In this document: positions 44,264 through 54,403 of the stretch, in pieces
How positions within the stretch are numbered: the stretch's first letter is position 1
Layout: every line of letters begins with the position of its first letter
Origin: Fluviicola sp.
Lineage (GTDB): Bacteria; Bacteroidota; Bacteroidia; Flavobacteriales_D; Crocinitomicaceae
NCBI GenBank assembly: GCA_002734085.1
Contig: NVXV01000001.1
Span: forward strand, 439,860-503,859
Reading direction: 5' to 3'
Length of the DNA: 64,000 nucleotides
The notes under the pieces: generated by a model
What the model saw: the letters and a program-made list of their open reading frames with translations, nothing else
The model's database searches: none
Told to the model about the DNA's origin: nothing
Made by a program: the position numbers and the translations under genes

Positions 44264-44357
44264 AAGGACGAACAATAACGCATGACGGAATTACCCCGAT
44301 CTAGTCGTAGTTAATGAGTGCTAGCGAATTTACCAAGACTCCATCGGGATAGATGAC
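44264..44357 (+). repeat. Phosphatase-linked intergenic repeat, copy 3
   Basis: The third copy keeps the core from ACGCATGACGG to GATAGATGAC (6 mismatches to copy 1 over about 79 bases). In the central hairpin the CGC/GCG arm is changed to CGT/GTG, which can still pair as RNA through G-U pairs. The remainder of the gap to aspS (44358-44543) is A/T-rich with nothing recognised. Confidence 0.8.
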
Positions 44358-44543
44358 TTTACCAAATCGAAAACACCCTATTATTTCAAAGTAGATTTAA
44401 TCCTATAAGAAAAGAGGACAATTTTTTTGGTCTTGAGCCAGAAATAAGCATAGGAATAACTTATTTAATCGGAGATTGCTAATACTTCTCATATTTTTAC
44501 ATCAATTAAAAGTTCTTACACCTAAAAAATAGATTCTTCTTTC

Positions 44544-44551
44544 TATTTTTG
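44544..44551 (+). promoter_or_regulatory. -7 box for aspS
   Basis: TATTTTTG fits TAnnTTTG, 18 bases before the aspS ATG. No clear -33 TTG. Confidence 0.4.
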
Positions 44552-44569
44552 TCCAAAATTGAATAAATC

Positions 44570-46321
44570 ATGTACAGAACGCATAATTGTGGTGAACTAA
44601 GAATAAATCAAGTTGGTGAAAATGTAACACTTGCAGGGTGGGTACAAAGAACCAGAGAAATGGGAGGAATGACTTTCGTTGATTTACGTGATCGTTATGG
44701 AATTACACAATTGGCTTTTAGTACGGATGACAATGAACAGTTAAACCAATCTGCGCGTAAATTAGGACGTGAATTTGTAATTCAAATAAAAGGAGAGGTC
44801 ATTGAGCGTTCAAGTAAAAACAAGAATATTCTAACAGGAGAAGTTGAAATTAAAGTTGTTGAGTTAACGATTTTAAATGCAGCTAAAACTCCTCCATTTA
44901 CAATTGAAGAAGAGACAGATGGTGGCGATGAACTTCGAATGAAGTATCGTTATTTAGACATTCGAAGAACGACTATTCAAGAAAAATTAAGACTAAGAAA
45001 TAAGGTAGCGCTTGAGACACGTAAGTACTTAGATGGTGAAAACTTCATGGATGTTGAGACACCTTATTTGATAAAATCAACTCCTGAAGGGGCGCGTGAT
45101 TTCGTTGTTCCAAGCAGAATGAATCAAGGTGAGTTTTATGCGCTTCCACAATCCCCTCAAACGTTCAAACAGTTATTGATGGTTTCCGGTATTGATCGTT
45201 ACTATCAAATTGTAAAGTGTTTCCGTGATGAAGACTTAAGAGCGGACCGTCAACCAGAGTTTACACAAATTGACTGTGAGATGTCTTTTGTGGAGCAGGA
45301 AGATGTTCTAAATACATTCGAAGGATTAGTGAAACACTTATTTAAAGCTTGTAGAAACGTTGATTTTGAAGGAGACTTTCCACGTATGACTTTTGCAGAA
45401 GCAATGGAAAAGTACGGATCAGACAAACCCGACATTCGTTTTGGAATGGAGTTCAAAAACTTGAATGAAGTTGCAAAAAACAAAGGATTCAAAATATTTG
45501 ATGAAGCAGAATTAGTGGTAGGTATTGTTGCTGAGCAATGTGCTGTGTACTCAAGAAAACAATTAGATGGACTAACAAAATGGGTACAACGACCACAAAT
45601 TGGTGCTAAGGGACTGGTTTACGTAAAATACAATGAAGATGGATCGTTTAAAAGCTCAGTAGACAAGTTCTATTCTCAAGAAGACCTCAAAACTTGGGCT
45701 GAAATGACTGGTGCAAAACCAGGAGACTTAATCCTTGTGTTAAGTGGCGAAGCTGAAAAAGCACGCAAGCAAATGAATGAGCTTCGACTGCACATGGGAG
45801 ACGAGTTAGGGTTGAGAAATCCAAACGAATTTAAACCATTGTGGGTACTTGATTTCCCACTTTTGGAATGGGATGAAGAAACAGAGCGATACCATGCAAT
45901 GCATCACCCGTTCACCTCACCAAAACAAGAAGATTTAGAATTACTTGATTCTGATCCAGGAAAGGTGAGAGCAAATGCTTATGATTTAGCAATGAATGGC
46001 GTAGAGCTTGGTGGTGGATCTATTCGTATTCACGATAGAGAGTTACAGGCATTGATGTTTAAGCACCTCGGATTTTCAGATGAAGAAGCTCAAAAACAGT
46101 TTGGCTTCTTAATGAACGCTTTCGAATTTGGTGCTCCACCGCATGGAGGGATAGCATTTGGTTTAGATCGCTTAGTAGCAACAATGGGCGGATCTGATTC
46201 TATTCGAGATTATATCGCGTTTCCAAAGAACAACGCTGGTAGAGATATTATGATTGATGCTCCTGCGACAATTGACGAAGAACAATTAAATGAATTAGCG
46301 CTTCGTTTGAAAGAAGATTAA
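44570..46321 (+). CDS. aspS: Aspartate--tRNA ligase
   Basis: A 583-residue class II synthetase of the long bacterial type. The N-terminal OB-fold anticodon domain ('[20 protein letters not shown]') is followed by class II motif 1, motif 2 ('[20 protein letters not shown]') and motif 3 ('[16 protein letters not shown]'). The bacterial GAD insertion lies between motifs 2 and 3 ('[16 protein letters not shown]' region). Full length. The thioesterase gene follows with a single base between the stop and the next ATG. Confidence 0.97.
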   Translation: MYRTHNCGELRINQVGENVTLAGWVQRTREMGGMTFVDLRDRYGITQLAFSTDDNEQLNQSARKLGREFVIQIKGEVIERSSKNKNILTGEVEIKVVELTILNAAKTPPFTIEEETDGGDELRMKYRYLDIRRTTIQEKLRLRNKVALETRKYLDGENFMDVETPYLIKSTPEGARDFVVPSRMNQGEFYALPQSPQTFKQLLMVSGIDRYYQIVKCFRDEDLRADRQPEFTQIDCEMSFVEQEDVLNTFEGLVKHLFKACRNVDFEGDFPRMTFAEAMEKYGSDKPDIRFGMEFKNLNEVAKNKGFKIFDEAELVVGIVAEQCAVYSRKQLDGLTKWVQRPQIGAKGLVYVKYNEDGSFKSSVDKFYSQEDLKTWAEMTGAKPGDLILVLSGEAEKARKQMNELRLHMGDELGLRNPNEFKPLWVLDFPLLEWDEETERYHAMHHPFTSPKQEDLELLDSDPGKVRANAYDLAMNGVELGGGSIRIHDRELQALMFKHLGFSDEEAQKQFGFLMNAFEFGAPPHGGIAFGLDRLVATMGGSDSIRDYIAFPKNNAGRDIMIDAPATIDEEQLNELALRLKED

Positions 46322-46322
46322 T

Positions 46323-46796
46323 ATGGATCAAAATAAGATTTCATTTCAATTTATTAGTGAACCAACCGATGTAAACTTTGGGGGAAAGGTCCATGGTGGC
46401 GTCGTAATGAAATGGATTGATCAAGCCGCATTTACCTGCGCAAGAACATGGTCTGGAACGTATTGCGTTACCGTTTATGTCGGAGGAATTCGTTTTTTGA
46501 AACCAGTGAGTATTGGTGATGTCGTAAAAGTAGACGCAACAGTTATTTATACGGGAAATTCAAGTATTCATATTGCGGTAGATGTTTATTCTCGTGATTT
46601 TGAACACGAAGAATTTCAAAAAACAACGCATTGTGTCATTGTCTTTGTTTCTGTTGATGAAAATGGGAAGCCACAAACAGTAAAACCTTGGGTTCCTCAA
46701 ACTGAAAGAGAAAAAAAGCTTGGAGAATATGCTAAAAAGTTGAAGTCTTTACGTCAGCAAATCTCTGAAGAAATGCAACCTTTTTTTGAAGAATAA
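46323..46796 (+). CDS. Acyl-CoA thioesterase, hotdog fold
   Basis: A 157-residue YciA/BFIT-like hotdog thioesterase that hydrolyses acyl-CoA. Recognisable by 'NFGGKVHGGVVMKWIDQAAF' (the catalytic Asn/His-Gly-Gly and Asp region) and 'VGGIRFLKPVSIGDVVKVDA'. One hotdog domain followed by a charged C-terminal helix. It is adjacent to aspS and probably shares its mRNA; the functional link is not obvious. The convergent alkaline phosphatase ends one base away. Confidence 0.9.
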   Translation: MDQNKISFQFISEPTDVNFGGKVHGGVVMKWIDQAAFTCARTWSGTYCVTVYVGGIRFLKPVSIGDVVKVDATVIYTGNSSIHIAVDVYSRDFEHEEFQKTTHCVIVFVSVDENGKPQTVKPWVPQTEREKKLGEYAKKLKSLRQQISEEMQPFFEE

Positions 46797-46797
46797 T

Positions 46798-48210
46798 TTA
46801 TTCAGAAGCTACACCACAGGCCTGCAACATCATATTGTGCAGAAATACATTTTCTACAAAAGGAGGTAATAGTTCACTACCTGGTCCAAAAGCAGCCAAC
46901 TCTACAAAATCTGCGGAGTGATGCATGTCACCAAAACCAACAGAAGTATATTCTTTTTGAATACGAGCCAATTTTTCAAAAGGAAGCTTGTAGTCATTTG
47001 TCAAATCATCTTCAGCCAATTTACCATAATGTTCAATGATCGTTTTCGCATCTTCTTGACTAAGATTATAACCTTGCGCAAATTCAACAATCTCTATTAA
47101 TTGATTTATCGTTGTGTCTTTTGTTACGCCCTTTAAGATCCAGTCATTGGAGTGTTTGAAAGTTTGAATGCGGTCAAATTGTTCATCGGCGTTTTTTCCG
47201 TAAAATAAACCAGGATTCCCATTTCCATGATCTGTGGTGACAATAATTAGAGTATCATCTCTACCTTCAGCAAAGTCAAGCGCTACTTGAATAGCCTCGT
47301 CAAATGCAGCCTGATCATAGATTAATCCACCTGTATCGTTTGCATGTGCTGCCCAATCTACTTTTCCCCCTTCCACTTGTAAAACAAACCCATCTTCATT
47401 TGATTTCATTTTATCGATCGCAATTCTCGTCATTTCAGCGATTGTTGGAACTAGTTGTTGAAGTTTCTTATCTGAAGATTGATCCACTGTGTAAGGTAGA
47501 GCTGATTCGTGAAAAACGCCAAGCAAAGGATTTTCACTAGATAGAAACTCCTTAAGCTCAGACTTATTTCTTGCCACGTCGAATCCATTTTCAGAAAACG
47601 CTGCAAATAAATCTCTTTTGTCTTCTCTTTTTAAAGGGTGAAAATATTCTTCACCGCCACCCATCATTACATCAAATTTTAACTTTAAATATTCCTCAGC
47701 AATTTCAGGTTGTAGGCTACGGCTTTTTTTAGTTACACAAAAACTAGCTGGAGTAGCATGAGTAATTGGAACTGTTGTAACGCATCCCACCTTTTTGCCT
47801 GCTTTTTTAAATTTTTGAAGAATGGGCTCGAATGCTTCACCACTGGCGCTCATATTTAAGCTCCCGTTAGGTACTCTAACACCTCCTCCCCAAGCAGAAC
47901 CTCCGGCAGCTGAATCAGTCACTAGCGAACTTGCCGAAGCTGTATCCATCATAGCTCTTTTAAAACGACCATTTTTGTAGTTTTCCATCCACACTGACCC
48001 TTTATTATACTTTCTTTGAAGAAATAAATCTGCCATTGTCAACGTGCCTATGCTCATTCCATCGGAAACCAAGAAAATAATGTTTTTAGCTTGTTTTTTT
48101 AGATCATCTATTTGTTTTTGTGAAGGAGTATTAGCTGAAATCAGCATTGGGGAAATCGCTACGCCGGCAGTCGCCAAAGAAGTATTTCTAAAAAAGTCTC
48201 TTCTTTTCAT
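46798..48210 (-). CDS. Alkaline phosphatase (twin-arginine-type signal)
   Basis: A 470-residue alkaline phosphatase superfamily enzyme releasing phosphate from monoesters. The ATG at 48208-48210 is chosen because it places 'MKRRDFFRNTSLATAGVAIS' at the N-terminus, a Tat-like signal (RRDFF) suggesting export in folded form. The nucleophile serine is in 'SLVTDSAAGGSAWGGG'. Metal ligands are in 'IIFLVSDGMSIGTL', 'LIIVTTDHGNGNPG' and 'FGDMHHSADFV'. The 12 extra upstream codons look non-coding. It lies near a second predicted phosphatase, the large purple-acid-type protein. Confidence 0.92.
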   Translation of the reverse strand: MKRRDFFRNTSLATAGVAISPMLISANTPSQKQIDDLKKQAKNIIFLVSDGMSIGTLTMADLFLQRKYNKGSVWMENYKNGRFKRAMMDTASASSLVTDSAAGGSAWGGGVRVPNGSLNMSASGEAFEPILQKFKKAGKKVGCVTTVPITHATPASFCVTKKSRSLQPEIAEEYLKLKFDVMMGGGEEYFHPLKREDKRDLFAAFSENGFDVARNKSELKEFLSSENPLLGVFHESALPYTVDQSSDKKLQQLVPTIAEMTRIAIDKMKSNEDGFVLQVEGGKVDWAAHANDTGGLIYDQAAFDEAIQVALDFAEGRDDTLIIVTTDHGNGNPGLFYGKNADEQFDRIQTFKHSNDWILKGVTKDTTINQLIEIVEFAQGYNLSQEDAKTIIEHYGKLAEDDLTNDYKLPFEKLARIQKEYTSVGFGDMHHSADFVELAAFGPGSELLPPFVENVFLHNMMLQACGVASE

Positions 48211-48448
48211 AAATATATAATTTATTTCTTTCGTTATTTTTTTCAATATTGTTAGTTAAAGCTACTCACAATAAATGAACACTAACTCCAACAAATATAG
48301 ACAACAAATTTTCGTGCCATGTTTTCTAAAGTTTAAATCTTGTAAATTATTGTGTCTTTTTGGGTAATCAAATGAATATGGTGTCGTTTAAAATTCATTA
48401 TTACGGTTTTGCTTGTTACATTTGTAGAAGAATTTAAAAACAGAAAAT

Positions 48449-48862
48449 ATGTATCCTCCAGAATTAGTAGCACCCATGAAAGAAGATTTGACTTCTGCTG
48501 GGTTTAAGCAGTTAACATCAGCTGAGGAAGTTGATCAAACAATAAAAAATACCGAAGGCAGCCTTTTAGTTGTGGTTAATAGTGTATGTGGTTGTGCAGC
48601 AGGTAACATGAGACCTGGTGTGAAGCAATCACTGGAATCAGATGTAAAACCATCTACCTTAACAACAGTTTTTGCTGGTGTTGATGGGGAGGCCGTTGCA
48701 CAGGCTAGAAAGTATTTTCTACCATTTCCTCCTTCATCTCCTTCAATTGCACTTTTTAAAGATGGAAAATTGGTGCATTTTTTAGAAAGACATCACATAG
48801 AGGGTGGAACAGCTGAAATGATTGCTGATAACTTGAAAGAAGCATACAAGCAATTTTGTTAG
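48449..48862 (+). CDS. Bacilliredoxin, BrxA/BrxB (YphP/YqiW) family
   Basis: A 137-residue thioredoxin-like protein starting 'MYPPELVAPMKEDLTSAGFK', the standard opening of the DUF1094/BrxA family. The active-site motif is CGC in 'NSVCGCAAGNMRPG' (around residues 48-50). In Firmicutes these proteins remove bacillithiol from proteins; some Bacteroidota make bacillithiol too, so the same role is plausible. No bacillithiol synthesis gene is nearby. A strong terminator follows. Confidence 0.93.
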   Translation: MYPPELVAPMKEDLTSAGFKQLTSAEEVDQTIKNTEGSLLVVVNSVCGCAAGNMRPGVKQSLESDVKPSTLTTVFAGVDGEAVAQARKYFLPFPPSSPSIALFKDGKLVHFLERHHIEGGTAEMIADNLKEAYKQFC

Positions 48863-48886
48863 TCGTTTTATACCATTTGTAAATTG

Positions 48887-48930
48887 AAGGATTGATGAGT
48901 AAAACTTTTCTTATCAATCCTTTTCTATTT
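48887..48930 (+). terminator. Terminator after the bacilliredoxin gene
   Basis: The 10-bp stem AAGGATTGAT (48887-48896) / ATCAATCCTT (48913-48922) is followed by TTCTATTTTC. Its right arm overlaps the last codons of the convergent TPR/PD40 gene. Confidence 0.75.
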
Positions 48931-50194
48931 TCTTCAGTTTGATTTCATAGTCAAAATCTGTGTGAGCCACCTTCGGTTTAAAAACAACTATTTTATTTTG
49001 GTTATTCCAGTTCGTGCTAGAGACGAATTGAAAATCATCATAAATCATAAACTGTATTTCATCATCCCCAGTGTTGTAGGGCTTTCCCAAATTATACCAT
49101 TTGCTAGGTGTTATCAAACCGTTTTCAATTGAATAATCGGGTGTGAAATAGATATCGAAACCTCCAAATCCAGGTAGTCCATTTGACGAAAAATAAAAAA
49201 CATTATTAATGAAAGTAGGATATATTTCATCTCCTTTAGTATTTACTCTACTTAAAGGGGAGAGTTGTGAAAAACTACTATTTACGGAGTTAAATTTTAT
49301 TACGAATAAATCTTTATTTCCAGTACGGTCTGAAGAAAAATAAATTAAGCTGTATTTCGGTGCATAAAAGAAATGTCCGTTCCAACTCCCATTATTTACT
49401 TCTTTTGGCAGAAGAACCCAATTATCGTCTTTTTCGAATTTCCAGTAACTTTTATATATCCCATTTTCATTTACTGTTCTAAAAGATAACTCGTTACTAA
49501 TCCACTCACTTTGGAAAAAAGTGAATTCTTTCATTTTAATCCTATTCTTTTTTAATCCTTTCCTTTTTATTAGTTTTTGATCCTCTGTGCTTGATATAAC
49601 TAGTCCTTTGGTTGTAGGGATAACTTCCGACTTATTACTTAATTGCAAATCAGTGACTTTCACCGCACGTGTTTTCCAGTAATTATAGTCCGTTGCTAAG
49701 CTTACAGAATTCATATAGAACTCATAATCATTAACTGTATAGGGGTATAGAGAGTCATATTCACCATAATCAATATTTCCATAGTATTTTTTAAAATGTT
49801 TGAGGTTATGTTTTAGAACGTCATATAATTCCAATTTCATTCCAACTTCAAACAACTTAAAATAGTAGTGGGCAGGTTGATTAATTTCAAAATCTATTCC
49901 GCTATTCAAGTAGATCATTGCAGAATCTATTCTTCCTTGCTCATAATATATTTCACCTAAGAACAGTTGCGCCTCTACTAATGCAAAACTGGTATTAATA
50001 GCTTCCAACAAGGATGTTTTTGCTCTCTCTATTTCTCCTTTTTTGTACAATTCAACTGCTTCATTGTAATGAGGAACTGCTTCATATTGATCATTACTAT
50101 TAATCCCTTTCGGAAATTTTGGGTGTTCGATATATTCTTGAGCCTGACATATCAAAACAGAAAATAGGAGTGTAAATAAGAAAGATAATCGCAT
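48914..50194 (-). CDS. TPR and PD40 (WD40-like) repeat protein
   Basis: A 426-residue exported protein. Signal peptide 1-18 ('LSFLFTLLFSVLICQAQE'). The N-terminal third has TPR-like helices ('YNEAVELYKKGEIERAKTSL', 'EIYYEQGRIDSAMIYLNSG'). The C-terminal half holds PD40/beta-propeller blocks: 'YSLIYFSSDRTGNKDLFVI', 'KGDEIYPTFINNVFYFSSNG' and 'GFGGFDIYFTPD'. Similar proteins in Bacteroidota often carry a C-terminal OmpA domain; this one lacks it. Probable envelope protein, exact role unknown. Confidence 0.8.
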   Translation of the reverse strand: MRLSFLFTLLFSVLICQAQEYIEHPKFPKGINSNDQYEAVPHYNEAVELYKKGEIERAKTSLLEAINTSFALVEAQLFLGEIYYEQGRIDSAMIYLNSGIDFEINQPAHYYFKLFEVGMKLELYDVLKHNLKHFKKYYGNIDYGEYDSLYPYTVNDYEFYMNSVSLATDYNYWKTRAVKVTDLQLSNKSEVIPTTKGLVISSTEDQKLIKRKGLKKNRIKMKEFTFFQSEWISNELSFRTVNENGIYKSYWKFEKDDNWVLLPKEVNNGSWNGHFFYAPKYSLIYFSSDRTGNKDLFVIKFNSVNSSFSQLSPLSRVNTKGDEIYPTFINNVFYFSSNGLPGFGGFDIYFTPDYSIENGLITPSKWYNLGKPYNTGDDEIQFMIYDDFQFVSSTNWNNQNKIVVFKPKVAHTDFDYEIKLKKIEKD

Positions 50195-50328
50195 TTTTTA
50201 AGACAAATTTAGTTTTGGTTCTCTAAAAGTTTACCTACTCAAACCATAATTAATCAAAAATTAATCTTGCTTATATATTTATAATAAAGCCTTACTAGTG
50301 ATTTAATGTACACTGATTAAATCGACTC

Positions 50329-50336
50329 TATTTTTG
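50329..50336 (+). promoter_or_regulatory. -7 box for the large phosphatase-like gene
   Basis: TATTTTTG fits TAnnTTTG, 31 bases before the ATG at 50368. Confidence 0.4.
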
Positions 50337-50367
50337 TCATTATTAGATAATTAAACTACTAAAAAAA

Positions 50368-53300
50368 ATGAAACCCTCTTTACTAAGCTTGATAGCAATC
50401 TTTTTAACATCTGCTTTTAGTTGGTCTGCAACTGATAAGTATAGATTAATGTTCAATGATGATCCTTCTTCGATTATTACAGTTGGGTGGGAACAAGTCT
50501 CTGGATCTAACCCAGTTGTATACTACGGCACTTTAGATGAAGGAACAAATTGGGCAAATTACCCATTAAATGAAGCGGCTTATAGAACAACTAGCTATAT
50601 GGGAATGACAAATAAATTTGCCAAGTTGACAAATCTACAGCCAAACACAGCTTATTACTTTGTGATTAAAGATGATGAAGGGGTGAGTAATCGGTATTGG
50701 TTTAGAACATGCCCAGATGTAAATACTGAAACCCTTTCTTTTATCTCTGGGGGAGATTCAAGATCAGGACAAACACAGCGACAGAATTCAAATCGAATGG
50801 TGGCTAAAATTCGTCCTCATGCAGTGTTGTTTGGAGGAGATTTGGTAAACACCCCTGGAAACAGCTCAGTTCAAACTTGGTTTGAGGACTGGGAACTTTC
50901 ATATACGAGTGATGGACAAATTATTCCTTTTGTACATTCTTTCGGTAATCATGAAGAATATGGCACAGGGGGTCCAGAATTTATAAATGAACTTTTCGAT
51001 ACTGAATATGATGTATACTATCGTGTTACATTTGGAGGAGATTTATTTTCTGTTTACACTTTAAATGGTGAACTTCTTCCAGGTCATACAATTAGTAACG
51101 CTTCAAAGCGCGCCAATCAAGCCGCTTGGTTAGCGAACGAATTACCTAATGATAATGCAATTTGGAAGTCTGCACAATACCACAGACCGATTGTCCCACA
51201 TTATTCAGGAAAAGGAGAGGGGGCCGATGAGTTTGATGATTGGGCAAATCTATTTTATGATTATGATGTGAGATTAGTAATGGAGTCTGATGCTCATGTG
51301 ACTAAACTAACAGAAGAAGTTAGACCAGCTATGACAATAGCATCTGGTAATTCAAGTAGTTGGTTTACTTCAACAGGTCTTGATCCAGACAAAGGGATAA
51401 CATTTATTGGTGAAGGAGCTTGGGGAACAATTCGCACCCCTGATGATTCCCACCCAATGACTACTGCAATGGCTTCAATGTACCAGTTTTCGTGGATTTT
51501 ACTGGACGCTTGTAAAATTGAAATAAGAACTGTAGATACGCAGAGTCCTGGTACGGTGCCAGAACATGCGCCAGGTGATTATACGTCAATTTCGTCTAGT
51601 TTGGAAGATCAATTATGGAAGCCAACAAATTTGCCTAGCGGTGTTCGAAGAATTCAGAAGTGCTATCCGCCCGATGCTGATTTCACAGCCAATCAAACTT
51701 CAATATTTGAGGGTCAGACTGTGAGTTTTACAGATTTATCCACGGAGAATCCTACCTCATGGTTTTGGGACTTTGGGGATGGAAACACATCAACCTTACA
51801 AAGCCCAAATAACACATATGCAACGGCTGGACTATATGAAGTGACATTAACAGCAACAAATTCAGACGGAAATGATATAGAGGTTAAGACAGACTATATT
51901 GAAGTCTCTGAACCAGTTGCGCCAATAGCAGACTTTACTGTTTCTAACACAAATCCCTCGGCTGGAGCAACAGTTCAATTCACAGATTTGACATTGAATA
52001 ATCCATCATCTTGGTCTTGGAACTTTGGAGATGGAAACACTTCTTCGCTTCAGAATCCAACTTACGCCTATGCTTCACCGGGAACGTTTACAGTTTCTTT
52101 AACTGCATCTAACGCTTATGGTTCAGACGAAGAAATAAAAATAGATTATATCAATGTTTTGAATGGAGGAACTACATCAGTAGTTATTGCAACAGGAGAT
52201 GATGATGTTGAAGAGTTTAGAAGTGGTAACGCTGGAGAAATGTATTTGACTAGCTCTGATCTTGAAATCGGTAATGATGGAGGAACAGAACAATACACAG
52301 GAGTACGCTTTATAGATGTTGATGTACCTCAAGGCGCAACAATATCAAATGCAAAATTGGTGTTTAGAGCAGACGAAACGGATTTTGCTTCTTCTCAGCT
52401 TAACATTTACATCCAAGCAGAAGATGCGGATAATTCAGCTCCTTATCAAACTACTAACTTTGACTTATCTTCTCGTAACTTTTCTGCTACATTGTATACC
52501 TGGGCAGAAGGAAGTATACCTGGTTGGAATGCTGGGACAGTATATGAAACACCTGATATTTCAGCGTTAGTTCAAGAGGTTGTTAATCGAGGTGGCTGGA
52601 ATTCGGGCAATGCCATGTCATTTGTTCTTTATAGTGATATGGGACAATCTAGCGAACGGGTTGCGGATTCATATGAGGGAGGATATCCTGCGGAGCTTGT
52701 TTTCGACTGGACAGTTCCAGCAGTTGCTCCACCAGTAGCTGATTTTACTCCTAGCGGAACTCAAGCGTGCGCAGGAACTACTGTCGATTTTACAGATAAT
52801 TCAACCAATAATCCAACATCTTGGTCATGGGATTTCGGTGATGGAGCAACATCAACAGATCAAAACCCCTCTCATACTTATTCTACTGCAGGAACCTATA
52901 CGGTTACTTTAACCACCTATAACAATGGAGGAAGCGACCAAGTTGTAGAAACAAACTTAATTACAATTGACGATGAAGTGAATTTAACTTTGTCCAATGA
53001 TGTTTCAATATGTGATGGTGAAAGCACGATGGTTTCGGCAACGGGAGCAACTAGCTATACTTGGGATAACGGACTGGGTCTTGGTAGTTCTCACACTGTT
53101 TCTCCCAATTCAGAGACAACATATTCTGTTGTTGCGGCAAATGGAACTTGTGAAGAAATAGGGTCAATAACAATTTCTGTTGATCAACCACTTTCAGCAG
53201 GAACGACGGCTAATGTCACAATTTGTGAAAATGATAATTCTTTTGATCTTCAAGATGCTTTATCAAATGAAGACAATGGAGGTACATGGACAGATAATGA

Positions 53301-54393
53301 TGGGACCAATGCTTTGAGTGGAAATTTACTCGATGCAACTCAACTAACAGCGGGAAGTACGTATGATTTTTCCTATGAAGTTCCAGCTAACGGCTCTTGT
53401 CCTGACGATCAGTCAACGATGACAGTCTCAGTAGTTGGTCAGGTAAGTGCAGGTAGTTTGACGGCTAATAATTCTGCTTGTATAGAAGATGCAACATTCG
53501 ACCTGTTTAATTCAATTGAAAATTATTCGGGTGGCGGTGACTGGCTCGATGACGACAACACAAATGCTTTAACTAATAATACGGTAGACTTATCAATGCT
53601 ATCTTCAGGTTCTTATAATTTTACATACAGTATAGATGGAGGAACTTGTGGCACGGACGAAATAACAGTTTCAATCGAAATTAATCAATCTTCTGAATTA
53701 ACAGTTAGTGGCGATAGTCAAATTTGTATAGGAGAAAGTATTTTAATTGAGGCCTCTGGAGCTAATGATTACGTTTGGGACAATGGATTGGGTAGCGGAA
53801 GTCAACACACAGTGAACCCAACACAATCAACACAATATTCTGTGACAGGTACTTCGAACGGTTGCTCTGCAGTTGAAACTATAGAAATAACTGTATTAGA
53901 ACTTCCTGAAGTTGTACTTATGCCTTTTGAAGTCGATACAATTTGTACACTTGATAACCCAGTAACTTTACCAAACGGAACTCCACAAGGAGGTGTATAT
54001 TCGGGCAATGGAGTGGATGGAAATACATTTAACCCACAATCTTCTGGAGAAGGAGAGCATACTGTATTCTACACATATACATCGATGGATGGGTGTATAA
54101 ATGACAGTTCACAAAGCATCTTTGTTTCATCTTGCTTAAGTGTGGTTGAAGAAAATATGGATATTTTCAACATCTATCCAAACCCTGCTACTGATAAAAT
54201 AACGATAGAAAGAGAAAACCCTTCAGATTATAAAGAAATAAAAATTTACGACGTAAACGGAAAGATTATTTATACGACCAAATCGCTTAAAAACCCTGTT
54301 CAGTTGGATGTTTCTAATTGGGCGAAAGGAGCTTATTCGATTGTATTTACAAGCAAATCAAAAGAGATTTCAAAAAAGATAATTATTCAGTAG
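50368..54393 (+). CDS. T9SS-secreted purple acid phosphatase-like protein with PKD domains
   Basis: A 1341-residue surface protein. Signal peptide 1-21; a fibronectin-like N-domain (about 24-115) as in purple acid phosphatases; a metallophosphoesterase domain (about 120-385) with metal ligands Asp130 (GGDSR), Asp158 (GGDLV), Asn194/His195 (GNHE), His272 (YHRP) and His310 (ESDAH, where GHxH is usual). Then PKD domains at about 435-513 and 518-598, a DNRLRE-like beta domain (about 604-778) and a third PKD (about 788-870). Two similar Ig-like blocks start near 880 and 1118 ('YTWDNGLGLGSSHTV' and 'YVWDNGLGSGSQHTV'). A T9SS type A sorting domain fills the last ~75 residues ('FNIYPNPATDKITIE'). Confidence 0.9.
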   Translation: MKPSLLSLIAIFLTSAFSWSATDKYRLMFNDDPSSIITVGWEQVSGSNPVVYYGTLDEGTNWANYPLNEAAYRTTSYMGMTNKFAKLTNLQPNTAYYFVIKDDEGVSNRYWFRTCPDVNTETLSFISGGDSRSGQTQRQNSNRMVAKIRPHAVLFGGDLVNTPGNSSVQTWFEDWELSYTSDGQIIPFVHSFGNHEEYGTGGPEFINELFDTEYDVYYRVTFGGDLFSVYTLNGELLPGHTISNASKRANQAAWLANELPNDNAIWKSAQYHRPIVPHYSGKGEGADEFDDWANLFYDYDVRLVMESDAHVTKLTEEVRPAMTIASGNSSSWFTSTGLDPDKGITFIGEGAWGTIRTPDDSHPMTTAMASMYQFSWILLDACKIEIRTVDTQSPGTVPEHAPGDYTSISSSLEDQLWKPTNLPSGVRRIQKCYPPDADFTANQTSIFEGQTVSFTDLSTENPTSWFWDFGDGNTSTLQSPNNTYATAGLYEVTLTATNSDGNDIEVKTDYIEVSEPVAPIADFTVSNTNPSAGATVQFTDLTLNNPSSWSWNFGDGNTSSLQNPTYAYASPGTFTVSLTASNAYGSDEEIKIDYINVLNGGTTSVVIATGDDDVEEFRSGNAGEMYLTSSDLEIGNDGGTEQYTGVRFIDVDVPQGATISNAKLVFRADETDFASSQLNIYIQAEDADNSAPYQTTNFDLSSRNFSATLYTWAEGSIPGWNAGTVYETPDISALVQEVVNRGGWNSGNAMSFVLYSDMGQSSERVADSYEGGYPAELVFDWTVPAVAPPVADFTPSGTQACAGTTVDFTDNSTNNPTSWSWDFGDGATSTDQNPSHTYSTAGTYTVTLTTYNNGGSDQVVETNLITIDDEVNLTLSNDVSICDGESTMVSATGATSYTWDNGLGLGSSHTVSPNSETTYSVVAANGTCEEIGSITISVDQPLSAGTTANVTICENDNSFDLQDALSNEDNGGTWTDNDGTNALSGNLLDATQLTAGSTYDFSYEVPANGSCPDDQSTMTVSVVGQVSAGSLTANNSACIEDATFDLFNSIENYSGGGDWLDDDNTNALTNNTVDLSMLSSGSYNFTYSIDGGTCGTDEITVSIEINQSSELTVSGDSQICIGESILIEASGANDYVWDNGLGSGSQHTVNPTQSTQYSVTGTSNGCSAVETIEITVLELPEVVLMPFEVDTICTLDNPVTLPNGTPQGGVYSGNGVDGNTFNPQSSGEGEHTVFYTYTSMDGCINDSSQSIFVSSCLSVVEENMDIFNIYPNPATDKITIERENPSDYKEIKIYDVNGKIIYTTKSLKNPVQLDVSNWAKGAYSIVFTSKSKEISKKIIIQ

Positions 54394-54403
54394 TAAAGTA
54401 TAG

